Source: Methanofollis ethanolicus (GTDB taxonomy: Archaea; Halobacteriota; Methanomicrobia; Methanomicrobiales; Methanofollaceae). Taken from it: DNA of 64,000 nucleotides. Shown in pieces: positions 1-7,368 of the stretch. Position 1 is the first letter of the stretch, and each line of letters starts with the position of its first letter. The translations under genes were made by a program, and so were the position numbers. The notes under the pieces were generated by a model that worked only from the letters and a program-made list of their open reading frames with translations, was not told the DNA's origin and ran no database searches. The DNA lies in contig NZ_BCNW01000001.1 in NCBI RefSeq assembly GCF_001571385.1, positions 682,001 through 746,000 on the forward strand, read 5' to 3'.

Positions 1-1230
1 GCCGGTGTTGTCACGGGAGCCTGCACAGAGGATGAAGGCGACCTTCATCGGGGTCTTGCCGTCGGACGGGCGGATCAGGTGGCCGCCGGTCGGGCCGGAC
101 GCGCAGATGAGCCGTTCAAACTCGAGCGAGGTGATGACGTTTTCGAACTGCTGGTAGCCCCACTCGCGCTTCTTCTCGATCGGGAAGGCGTCATAGCCGG
201 TGGCGAGGATGATGGTGCCGACCTTGACGGTCTCGAAGGTGTCCTGCATCTCGAGGTCGATGGCCTTCTTCTCACCGCATGCCTCGACACAGAGGCCGCA
301 CTTCACACACGCGTCGAAGTCGACCGTGTAGATCAGAGGGACGACCTGCGGGTGGTAGATGTAGATGGCCTTTCTCGGCTTCATGCCGAACTCGAAGGGG
401 TTCGGCTTGATGACCGGACAGACGGCGTCACAGTCGCCGCAGCCGTTGCAGCCGCCGCCGATGATGCCTTTTGCCGCGGCCTCGGTCGGGCTCATAACAC
501 CGCGGGCCTTCTTCCTGAGGGTGATGTCGAAGTTGCCGATGTAGCCGTCGACCGCCTCGACCTCGGTGTAGGTGTGGAGCTCGATGTTCGGGTGACGCCC
601 GACGTCCACCATCTTCGGAGTGAGGATGCACTGGGAGCAGTCGAGGGTCGGGAAGGTCTTGTCGAGCTGGGACATGCGCCCGCCGACTGTCGGCTGCTTT
701 TCGATGAGGTAGGTCTTGATCCCGGCGTTTGCAAGGTCGAGTGCGGCCTGGATGCCGCCGACACCTGCGCCGACGACCATGGCGGCGTGCTCGACGGGCA
801 CGCTCTTCGGGTAGAGGTCCTCGAGGAGTCTCGCCTTGGCGACGGCAATGTTGATGGCGTCCTTTGCCTTGGCGGTGGCCCCCTCATGGTCGTGCATGTG
901 AACCCACGAGTTCTGGTCACGGATGTTTGCCATCTCGAACCTGAACGGGTTCAGGCCGCCTTCCTTTGTGGCCGTCCTGAAGGTCGGCTCGTGGAGACGG
1001 GGCGTGCATGCGGCGACGACGATGCCGGTGAGGTCGTGCTCCTTGATGGCGTCGATGATCTTCGACTGGCCTGGCGTCGAGCACATGTACTGGTAGTCAT
1101 CCGCGACGATGACGCCCGGGAGGGTCTTTGCGTATTCCTTGACGGCCCCCACGTCGATAGTTCCCGCGATGTTGGTGCCGCAGTGGCACACGAATACACC
1201 TATTCTTGGCTGTTTTTTCTCTTCTGCCAT
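1..1230 (-). CDS. hdrA: CoB-CoM heterodisulfide reductase subunit A, 3' end cut by window edge
   Basis: HdrA is the flavin- and iron-sulfur-bearing subunit where electron bifurcation occurs in the cytoplasmic HdrABC complex, which reduces CoM-S-S-CoB together with ferredoxin. The 410 visible residues start at an ATG with GGGAGG-type sequence upstream. They show the N-terminal VFVCHCGTNIAG segment (C15, C17), a Rossmann FAD-binding motif at about residues 151-161 (MVVGAGVGGIQ), the HdrA-specific DCSQC (C198, C201), and two ferredoxin-type clusters (C261/C264/C267/C271 and C308/C311/C314/C318). The remaining C-terminal part lies outside the window. It is the last visible gene of a leftward fwdG-fwdF-hdrC-hdrB-hdrA operon, 13 bases after hdrB. 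Identification is secure; only the end is unseen. Confidence 0.96.
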   Translation of the reverse strand, partial: MAEEKKQPRIGVFVCHCGTNIAGTIDVGAVKEYAKTLPGVIVADDYQYMCSTPGQSKIIDAIKEHDLTGIVVAACTPRLHEPTFRTATKEGGLNPFRFEMANIRDQNSWVHMHDHEGATAKAKDAINIAVAKARLLEDLYPKSVPVEHAAMVVGAGVGGIQAALDLANAGIKTYLIEKQPTVGGRMSQLDKTFPTLDCSQCILTPKMVDVGRHPNIELHTYTEVEAVDGYIGNFDITLRKKARGVMSPTEAAAKGIIGGGCNGCGDCDAVCPVIKPNPFEFGMKPRKAIYIYHPQVVPLIYTVDFDACVKCGLCVEACGEKKAIDLEMQDTFETVKVGTIILATGYDAFPIEKKREWGYQQFENVITSLEFERLICASGPTGGHLIRPSDGKTPMKVAFILCAGSRDNTG

Positions 1231-1243
1231 GTATTTCCCTCCC

Positions 1244-2134
1244 TTACAGGATCTTGTCCAGGAATGGCTTACAGTCGATGCCGTGGAGGTCAAGCGCCAG
1301 TTCCTGCGGACTCATTCCCTGGGCAAGGCCCAGCAGTTCGTTGTAGTGGAGCACAGGGATCTGCCACTCGATACCGAACTTCTCTTTGATCTCGATCTGG
1401 CCGCGGTCGAACTGGAGCTGGCAGAAGGGGCAGACTTCGGTGATTGCGTCCGCGCCGACTTCGTTGATGTTGGTCAGCTTCTCGTTCGTGATGTCCAGGG
1501 AGTGGGCAAGGTCGAAGCCGCGGACACCGCCGCCTGCACCGCAGCACTGCATCTTGTTGCGGTACTGAACCGGTTCCGCACCGAGGGCGGCGACGAGTTC
1601 CTCGATCCACATCGGGTTCTCGGAGTCGGTAAAGCGGCGCTCCTTGATGGGCTTGAGAAGGTGGCAGCCGTAGTGGACGGCAATCTTCGTGCCGTCGAGG
1701 GGCCTGACGACTGACTCACGGATCTTGTCGGGTCCGCAGATCTTGCTGTCATAGTAGAGCTCGGCGAGGTGGTACACGTCGATCGAGCCCTTGAATTCCA
1801 TGTCGATCTCGGAGAGGACTTCGTTAACGCCGTCGCGGAGTTCGTCGTCTTCCTTGAGGCGCTCGTTGACCTCGTAGATCGACTTGTAGCAGCCGTTGCA
1901 GATGAGGGCGATGTCCTTGTTCATCTGCTCGGCGAGGACGATGTTTCTGGCTGCCATCGCATACCAGACGTTCAGGTCGACAGCGCCGAACGCGCCCGGT
2001 GCCGGGCAGCAGCTCGCACCCTTCAGGGGGAGGAGCTCGATGCCGAGGTTCTTGCTCGTCTTGATGGCGGCGGCCTCACAACCGGGATAACGGTTCGGTG
2101 CGATACAACCCAGGAAAAAGGCATACTGCTGCAT
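1244..2134 (-). CDS. hdrB: CoB-CoM heterodisulfide reductase subunit B
   Basis: HdrB carries the catalytic site that cleaves the CoM-S-S-CoB disulfide, using two noncubane [4Fe-4S] clusters. The 296-residue protein has both CCG domains: the first with C10, C42-C43 and C79/C82, the second with C157, C197-C198 and C235/C238. This is the expected spacing for the family, and the length is normal. Its ATG overlaps the last base of the hdrC stop codon, so translation is probably coupled. There is no transmembrane segment, consistent with the soluble HdrABC type rather than the membrane-bound HdrDE type. All cluster ligands are present, so the product should be active. Confidence 0.97.
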   Translation of the reverse strand: MQQYAFFLGCIAPNRYPGCEAAAIKTSKNLGIELLPLKGASCCPAPGAFGAVDLNVWYAMAARNIVLAEQMNKDIALICNGCYKSIYEVNERLKEDDELRDGVNEVLSEIDMEFKGSIDVYHLAELYYDSKICGPDKIRESVVRPLDGTKIAVHYGCHLLKPIKERRFTDSENPMWIEELVAALGAEPVQYRNKMQCCGAGGGVRGFDLAHSLDITNEKLTNINEVGADAITEVCPFCQLQFDRGQIEIKEKFGIEWQIPVLHYNELLGLAQGMSPQELALDLHGIDCKPFLDKIL

Positions 2135-2712
2135 CAGTGTTCACCCTCTGAGAGGATCCTGTCTGCATTCTCTTTCATGTGGTAATGGTCCATGATCTTC
2201 CTGATACCCGGCAGGTACTCGGGGTACTTGTGGGTGGTTTCGGGTTCGGCCTCAAGGCCTAACTTGACCCGGGCTGCCCGGTTCACGTCGTTGTTCGGCA
2301 CGCCGTGGCCGGTGTTGTAGATGAGCTGGATCGTCTTGAGGAAGTTCCTCGGGACGATGTCCCACTTGAATGCAAGGTTCCGCATTGCCATGATGACGTC
2401 GGTCGGAGCAATGTCGCGCGGGCAGCGGTCAGTGCAGCTGTAGCAGGTGGTGCAGAGCCACAGGTCGGGGTCGGTCAGCGACTCTTTCTCAAGTCCGAGA
2501 ACGGCGCGGCGGACGAACTTCCGGATCCGGTAACTCGAACGAGGGGCCGAGGGGCAGGAGCCCGTGCAGGTGCCGCACTGGAAACACATGTGCGGGATCG
2601 AGCGGGAGAGCTTCTCCACGTCCTTGAGGAATTCAGGATTGCTGTCCGTTGTGTGGAAATACCTGTCCTGGAATTTGTCTTCCATTGCAGGGTCAGAATA
2701 TCCTTTTACCAT
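2134..2712 (-). CDS. hdrC: CoB-CoM heterodisulfide reductase subunit C
   Basis: HdrC is the small iron-sulfur subunit relaying electrons from HdrA to the HdrB active site. The 192-residue sequence contains two classical [4Fe-4S] motifs, C43-C46-C49-C53 and C87-C90-C93-C97, each followed by Pro as in bacterial-type ferredoxins. The family signature around CFQCGTCTGSCPSAPRSSYR is intact. It sits between fwdF (9 bases upstream) and hdrB (1-base overlap), so the three Hdr genes are cotranscribed in the order C-B-A behind the two formylmethanofuran dehydrogenase ferredoxin genes. No anomalies are seen. Confidence 0.96.
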   Translation of the reverse strand: MVKGYSDPAMEDKFQDRYFHTTDSNPEFLKDVEKLSRSIPHMCFQCGTCTGSCPSAPRSSYRIRKFVRRAVLGLEKESLTDPDLWLCTTCYSCTDRCPRDIAPTDVIMAMRNLAFKWDIVPRNFLKTIQLIYNTGHGVPNNDVNRAARVKLGLEAEPETTHKYPEYLPGIRKIMDHYHMKENADRILSEGEH

Positions 2713-2721
2713 GTCACTACC

Positions 2722-3888
2722 TCACGCGTTTTCAAGGGCCTTGAGCTCCACTTCTCCTGGCTTTACGTCCTCTTTAACCCTGGAGGTCCGTGGGGTGAAG
2801 AGCTTTGCCTTGATCCTGTTGAAGAGGTCGGTTTCCTTGCCCTTCATCCGGATGCCTGTTCTCTTCAGGACGATGATGTCCTCACCGGGGCAGGCGTTGA
2901 CACATGCGCCGCAGAGGATACAGAGGTCCTTGTTGACGGCGATGTTTGCCTCCTTCTGGCCCTTCATCTGGGCCGCGGGGGACGGGGACGGGAGATATAT
3001 TGCATGGGCCGGGCAGATCTCAGCACAGGTCGAGCAGCCGCCGGGGCACTTCTCGGCGTGGAATTCGATGTCGCCGGTGAAGATCTTCTCGACGGTGATC
3101 GCTTCGGTCGGACAGTTCGTTGCGCACCAGCGGCAGGTGCAGCAGTCGTCCTCGATGATGTTGACTTTGCCCGGGAGCTTCTTCGCCTCAACCTCGCGGT
3201 TGACGGTGATGGCCTCCTCGGGGCAGGCTTCGACGCAGACCTTGCAGCCGTCGCAGAGTTTCTCGTCCCAGAGGACGTCGCCCTCGACCTTGCCGGTCTC
3301 GGCGGTGAAGTCCTTGCGCTTGACGTCGATGGCCGGGCAGAGTGATCCGCAGATGCCGCAGACCGTGCACTTCTCGGTGTCGACCTCGAACGTGGTCTTG
3401 GCGGTCAGTGCAGTCTGGCGCTCGCGGCCGTCCTCGACGGTGCCCTCGAATGCCGGGACGTCGCGGTTGATCGCGTCACGCGGGCAGACGTCCTCGCAGG
3501 TCGTGCACCGCACGCACTTCTCGTCGTCGATCGTGGCGAGCATGTCGTACTCGGGGAAGCCCTCCTTCTCGATGATGGGGAGCCGCTCTTCGCCGTTGAT
3601 CTTCAATGTCAGAGAGTTGAACGGACACATAACGACGCAGACGCCACAGTACGAGCACTTGACCTCGTCAATGTTCACCGGGCTTGCGTAGTCGATTGCG
3701 TTCTTTCTCTTGGTCGCTCCAACCATGCTGACGGTAATGGCGTCCTCGGGGCAGGACTCGGCACAGATACCGCAGCCTGTGCACCTCTGGCTGTCAAGGA
3801 TCAGGTGGTTGACTGCCTGAAGGAGCCGCTGTTCATTGATGATGTTGACACCATCTCTCTTTTTGGAGAATTTTGGAAATATCGCCAT
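2722..3888 (-). CDS. fwdF: Polyferredoxin with eight [4Fe-4S] sites, FwdF-type
   Basis: This 388-residue protein is built almost entirely of ferredoxin repeats. I count eight CxxCxxCxxxCP-type motifs along its length, beginning with CTGCGICAESCP near residue 37 and ending with CILCGACVNACP near residue 324. Two repeats deviate slightly, with an extra Cys or Gly before the motif (CCTCRWCATNCP and CPGGCSTCAEICP). Eight clusters and about 350-390 residues match FwdF, the electron-wire subunit of tungsten or molybdenum formylmethanofuran dehydrogenase. The adjacent two-cluster FwdG-like gene supports this. It lies directly upstream of hdrC, which suggests it feeds low-potential electrons between Hdr and Fwd. 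An alternative is a stand-alone MvhB-like polyferredoxin; the catalytic fwdABCD genes are not in this window. Confidence 0.8.
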   Translation of the reverse strand: MAIFPKFSKKRDGVNIINEQRLLQAVNHLILDSQRCTGCGICAESCPEDAITVSMVGATKRKNAIDYASPVNIDEVKCSYCGVCVVMCPFNSLTLKINGEERLPIIEKEGFPEYDMLATIDDEKCVRCTTCEDVCPRDAINRDVPAFEGTVEDGRERQTALTAKTTFEVDTEKCTVCGICGSLCPAIDVKRKDFTAETGKVEGDVLWDEKLCDGCKVCVEACPEEAITVNREVEAKKLPGKVNIIEDDCCTCRWCATNCPTEAITVEKIFTGDIEFHAEKCPGGCSTCAEICPAHAIYLPSPSPAAQMKGQKEANIAVNKDLCILCGACVNACPGEDIIVLKRTGIRMKGKETDLFNRIKAKLFTPRTSRVKEDVKPGEVELKALENA

Positions 3889-3905
3889 GAATAACCCTCA
3901 CTCCT

Positions 3906-4178
3906 TTAACCTTGTGTCTGGGCACCGGGCCCGGACTGCATTGGTCCTACGACCAGTCGTATCACATTGTATGGGCATGCCTCGACGCAAACGCCGCATC
4001 CGGCACAGAGCTCGTGATCAACGTCAAGGACGGTTGCCTTGCCGTTCATCACCTTGTAGATCTTGTCGGTGGTGACAGGATCCACGGTGCTGAGCTCCAG
4101 TGCGTCTACGGGGCACGCGACCACACAATTGTTACAACCGGTACAACGTTCCATGTTTACGTGCACTGCAAATGCCAT
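3906..4178 (-). CDS. fwdG: Two-cluster ferredoxin, FwdG-type
   Basis: This small 90-residue ferredoxin has two [4Fe-4S] motifs, CTGCNNCVVACPVDALEL and CAGCGVCVEACPYNVIRL, separated by a longer linker than in 2[4Fe-4S] clostridial ferredoxins. That arrangement is typical of the FwdG subunit of formylmethanofuran dehydrogenase. I chose the ATG at 4178, giving MAFAVHVNMERC, which has a GGTG ribosome-binding sequence about 9 bases upstream. An in-frame GTG at 4190 would add four residues. It heads the leftward operon with fwdF 17 bases downstream. A general-purpose ferredoxin cannot be excluded, but position and length favour FwdG. Confidence 0.75.
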   Translation of the reverse strand: MAFAVHVNMERCTGCNNCVVACPVDALELSTVDPVTTDKIYKVMNGKATVLDVDHELCAGCGVCVEACPYNVIRLVVGPMQSGPGAQTQG

Positions 4179-4524
4179 GGTTTCACGCACCAGCTATCTC
4201 GATTAAAATCGATTATGAAAGAGTTGTCAAATAATATAGATAAACTTTCTGAAAGAAGGCACCCGAAAAAATCCGTATCCTGCATCGGACAATGGTAATA
4301 TGTTAATTTGTAACCCTGATTAAACGCATCCCTGCTGCACTCCCGCCAGATCGCCGGCGCGTGGTGTTTCATAGGAAGGCGCGCTCCTTCCTGTCGACCC
4401 GCGAAGGCGGGGGCGGGGTGAGGGGCAGGAGAATTAGAAATCTTCTTCTATTCCCCTGTTGCATTCTGTAACAGAGTAGAGAAGGCAGGAAATTGTCCTG
4501 TGACTCTGCATATGAGGTGCAAAC
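4179..4524. promoter_or_regulatory. Divergent promoter region between fwdG and ftr, with leader hairpin
   Basis: This 346-base gap separates the leftward fwdGF-hdrCBA operon from rightward ftr. An AT-rich core at about 4225-4250 (containing AATAATATAGATAAAC) could supply TATA elements for the leftward operon. A second AT-rich stretch around 4297-4313 (TAATATGTTAATTTG) could serve ftr. If so, ftr has a leader of roughly 200 bases that includes a perfect 7-bp hairpin, AGGAAGG-N6-CCTTCCT, at 4373-4392. A GAGGTG ribosome-binding site ends 5 bases before the ftr ATG. No gene is seen in the gap. Confidence 0.5.
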
Positions 4525-5409
4525 ATGGATTTAAATGGTGTGACCATCGACGATACGTACGCAGAGGCGTTTCCGACCTGGGTCTCCCGGGTCATCATCA
4601 CTGCAGTCACCGAGGACTATGCATACAAGGCTGCCATCGAGGCGACTGGTTTTGCGACCTCGGCTATCGGCTGCCCCTGTGAGGCAGGGGTCGAGGGCTT
4701 TGTCCCGGCAGAGGAGACTCCGGACGGAAGGCCGGGCTATGCGATCCTGATCTGTGCAGGCAAGAAGAAGCTGAAGGAGCAGGTTGTCGAGAGGCTTGCC
4801 GAGTGCGTCCTCACCGCCCCGACGACCGCGGTCTTCGACGGTCTGCCCGAGGCCGAGGAGCGGATACCGGTGAAGCTCCACTTCTTCGGCGACGGCTACG
4901 AGTACCAGAAGGAAGTCGGCGGCCGGAAGTGCTGGGCGATCCCGATCATGAACGGTGAATACGTCGGCGAGGAGGATTTCGGCATCGTCAAGGGCGTTGC
5001 CGGCGGGAACTTCTTTGTGATGGGCGAGAACCAGATGGCCGCCCTCATGGGCGCCCAGGCTGCGGTCGACGCGATCGCCGGTGTCTTCGGTGTCATCACC
5101 TCCTTCCCTGGCGGCATTGTGGCGTCAGGCTCGAAGGTCGGCTCGAAGAAGTACAAGTTCATGGCCGCGAGCACCAATGAGAAGTACTGCCCGACTCTCA
5201 GGGAGACGGTCGAGGATTCCCTGGTGCCCGAGGGCGTCAAGGCGATCTACGAGCTCGTCATCGACGGCCTTGACGAGGACTGTGTGAAGGAAGCGATGGC
5301 CGAGGGCATCAGGGCCGCGACCATGGTGCCGGGCGTCGTCTTCATCAGCGCCGGCAACTTCGGCGGCAACCTCGGTCCCTTCAAGATCGAGCTGAAGGAC
5401 CTCATCTAA
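4525..5409 (+). CDS. ftr: Formylmethanofuran:tetrahydromethanopterin formyltransferase
   Basis: Ftr transfers the formyl group from formylmethanofuran to tetrahydromethanopterin, the second step of CO2 reduction to methane, in the cytoplasm. The 294-residue sequence begins MDLNGVTIDDTYAEAF, the conserved family N-terminus. It contains the Gly/Ala-rich FPGGIVASGSKVGSKKYKF stretch and the terminal NFGGNLGPFKIELKDL typical of Ftr, and its length is normal (about 297). The ATG is preceded by GAGGTG at 5-base spacing. It is divergent from the fwdGF-hdrCBA operon, so genes for steps one, two and seven of methanogenesis are clustered. It looks monocistronic, ending in a T-run. Confidence 0.97.
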   Translation: MDLNGVTIDDTYAEAFPTWVSRVIITAVTEDYAYKAAIEATGFATSAIGCPCEAGVEGFVPAEETPDGRPGYAILICAGKKKLKEQVVERLAECVLTAPTTAVFDGLPEAEERIPVKLHFFGDGYEYQKEVGGRKCWAIPIMNGEYVGEEDFGIVKGVAGGNFFVMGENQMAALMGAQAAVDAIAGVFGVITSFPGGIVASGSKVGSKKYKFMAASTNEKYCPTLRETVEDSLVPEGVKAIYELVIDGLDEDCVKEAMAEGIRAATMVPGVVFISAGNFGGNLGPFKIELKDLI

Positions 5410-5410
5410 T

Positions 5411-5420
5411 TCTTTTTTTT
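5411..5420 (+). terminator. T-run terminator after ftr
   Basis: Eight consecutive T residues follow directly after the ftr stop codon. Oligo-T on the coding strand is the known intrinsic termination signal in archaea; no strong hairpin is needed or seen. Confidence 0.6.
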
Positions 5421-6080
5421 GCTCCGGTTTTCCCGTCGCCCCGGCGTGGTCTTCTCGCGTGCGGGATGTGCCGGTTGTCGGGACAACCAACAGGGCCGTG
5501 TGGTATCCGGTCGATCCATGTCTGTGTACGGGAATGGAGGCGGACCCGGGCGCGCAGGTGCGGAGCGTGCGAGATCTGTTTTTGTTTGGTCTTTGTCCGA
5601 TCGGAATTGTCGTTCCTTATCATTTCGGCGTCGTCGTGGATGTTTGTCCTGTGTGGGTGCAGTTCTCTCCTCTGGAAGGTATGTTGGTAGGCCGACGAAG
5701 TCGGGCATGTGCAACGGACGGGAAGATTAGTTGTCTTGAATCTGGCCAATCTTCTTTAGACCGGACTAAACCGGTCGGTTTGTGTCCCGGCGTTTTATTG
5801 TGGGATGTTCTGCTGTACGTATTTGGTGCGGTAGTTGCAGGCATTTCTCGATTGGTCTGTAATTATTGGTCTCTTCTGCCTTTTGTCTTCTATTTAATTT
5901 TCAATTTGGCATTCGATGCATTCGATAAATATATATGTCGGGCGCCTATCATTGAAGTGTGTTGACAGAAGCCAAATGTTAATTGATAAATATTATCTCA
6001 TGTCGCCCGGACTTCTGTCGGCAGGATCCCGGTATCAGACAAAGGTGTCGGGATAGTATGGACTGAAGAGAGGATTTCAA
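5421..6080. other. Noncoding spacer of about 660 bases
   Basis: Open frames here lack homology-like features, ribosome sites and codon bias, and I do not accept them as genes. The right third (about 5880-6010) is strongly AT-rich and includes TTGATAAATATTATCTC near 5981, a plausible TATA region for the downstream secreted-protein gene. That gene's ATG is preceded by GAGAGGATTTCAA. Nothing else is recognisable. Confidence 0.5.
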
Positions 6081-6899
6081 ATGAAAAACGGAAAGAAAGC
6101 AACGGTACTGAAGGTGGCGATGGCACTGGCAGTTCTGCTGATGCTCGCCGCATGTATTGCGCCGGTTTCTGCGGTTTTATTTGCAGACAACAATCAGACA
6201 TACATCGAGATGGCAAATGGGGCGTTCTATGATCCTCATGGCAATGACACCTACTACTTCAACTTCTCAAAGGCCGGCGGTGGTCTCAAGGCAATTCATA
6301 TCACAAACAGTACGACGAACAGTGCTGGAGCAGTCTACACCAATCAAGGCCTGAACGGGACATTCTACATCTCGGACACCAGTAAGGATCCGGGGTGCAG
6401 CGACTCCGCCATTCTCATGTTCGGTGTTCCGGGTGGGGCCGATACTACGAACCTTGCATTGAACATCACGGCTTCGGGATACAACTGGACTCTGACGCCG
6501 ACGATCATGTACCCGCCATCGGTCACGTACTATAGCAATGTCGATATCGGCACGTTTGGTAACAGTGAGTTCCTTACGGATGATGATGATTATCTTATTG
6601 ACTGCACATGGCGCCCCTATTTCGATGAGAACTACCCCATGTACTACGGCCAGAACATGACGAACACGTCGGATACGTACAAAGTCATGTTCCTCGACAC
6701 GGGGCTCGGCACCCTGAAGTACAACACCAGCCTTACAAATAATGGCATGATCAAAATCGACTATGGCATTACAGGTTATAACGGCCGTGCATTGTTCGAC
6801 ATCTATACCTGGTGCAACCAGTCGAATCAGGGCAAATCCGTCTCCTGGACAAACCGGGTGACTGATACGGGAAGCAACGGCTGGACTATTGGTTTCTAA
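6081..6899 (+). CDS. Secreted protein, homologous to a domain of the next surface protein
   Basis: This 272-residue protein has an N-terminal Lys-rich start and a hydrophobic signal segment at about residues 10-30 (cleavage probably after VSA), followed by an Asn/Thr-rich extracellular domain with many N-glycosylation sequons (NxS/T). It has no C-terminal anchor. The body aligns by eye with residues about 200-435 of the following 1739-residue protein. Shared elements are the AIHIT/ALHIT strand, GTFYISDT/GTFWVTDT, a Gly-Tyr-x-Trp segment and TWRP...YPMYYGQNMTNTSDTYK versus TWRP...YPLYPGQDVTNTSNTFR. I do not recognise a named family. It is probably a cell-surface or secreted component that works with the neighbouring large protein. 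T-rich sequence follows the stop codon. Confidence 0.75.
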   Translation: MKNGKKATVLKVAMALAVLLMLAACIAPVSAVLFADNNQTYIEMANGAFYDPHGNDTYYFNFSKAGGGLKAIHITNSTTNSAGAVYTNQGLNGTFYISDTSKDPGCSDSAILMFGVPGGADTTNLALNITASGYNWTLTPTIMYPPSVTYYSNVDIGTFGNSEFLTDDDDYLIDCTWRPYFDENYPMYYGQNMTNTSDTYKVMFLDTGLGTLKYNTSLTNNGMIKIDYGITGYNGRALFDIYTWCNQSNQGKSVSWTNRVTDTGSNGWTIGF

Positions 6900-7368
6900 A
6901 CCTCCTCCTTTTTTGTGGCGTCCTTTGTCAAATCGAGGGGAAGTCTCCAGACCGATCGATTCTCTCACTCCCTTATAGGCTGGTAAGTCATCTCAAGGGT
7001 CTATCTCTATCGGGTACGATTGCTTGAATCTGTCATTTTTTGGGTGATTATTTTGGTTTCTGGTTATTCTGGCTTATATCTGGTGTATTTCCCCCGGGTT
7101 TTGTTTATTCCTGGCATTCGGAAATAAATTTGTTTTGGCGAGATTTGTAGGATTCTATCAATTATTACTGTCCTATCTGTCTATTTTATCCGCAATCTTG
7201 GATTGATCCGCGTTCGCACATTTAATTGGAGTATTTATTGAAAATTGTGGTTATGTGTATTTGTTTAACTTTCCTCAAATAGAAATCATTATGTCTGCGC
7301 GGCATTTACCGATCTCAGAGCATGTCCACGTTGGGATGCTCGAATAGTGTTGTTTAAAGGGTTGGATT
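6900..7368. promoter_or_regulatory. AT-rich promoter spacer before the large surface-protein gene
   Basis: This 469-base gap begins with CTCCTCCTTTTTTG, a T-run likely to terminate the preceding gene. It becomes markedly AT-rich from about 7020 to 7300, including ATTTAATTGGAGTATTTATT near 7222, a plausible TATA region. No gene-like frame on either strand is convincing. The long AT-rich leader is shared in style with the other surface-protein genes of the window. Confidence 0.45.

Noticed and set aside
79-1389. A 436-codon plus-strand frame opposite hdrA
   Set aside because: It is the mirror of a conserved gene with all iron-sulfur motifs in place; the translation is an Asp/Val/Leu-rich artefact.
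5459-5965. A 168-codon frame in the gap after ftr
   Set aside because: No ribosome-binding sequence, odd composition and no family-like motif; overlapping alternative frames of similar quality exist.
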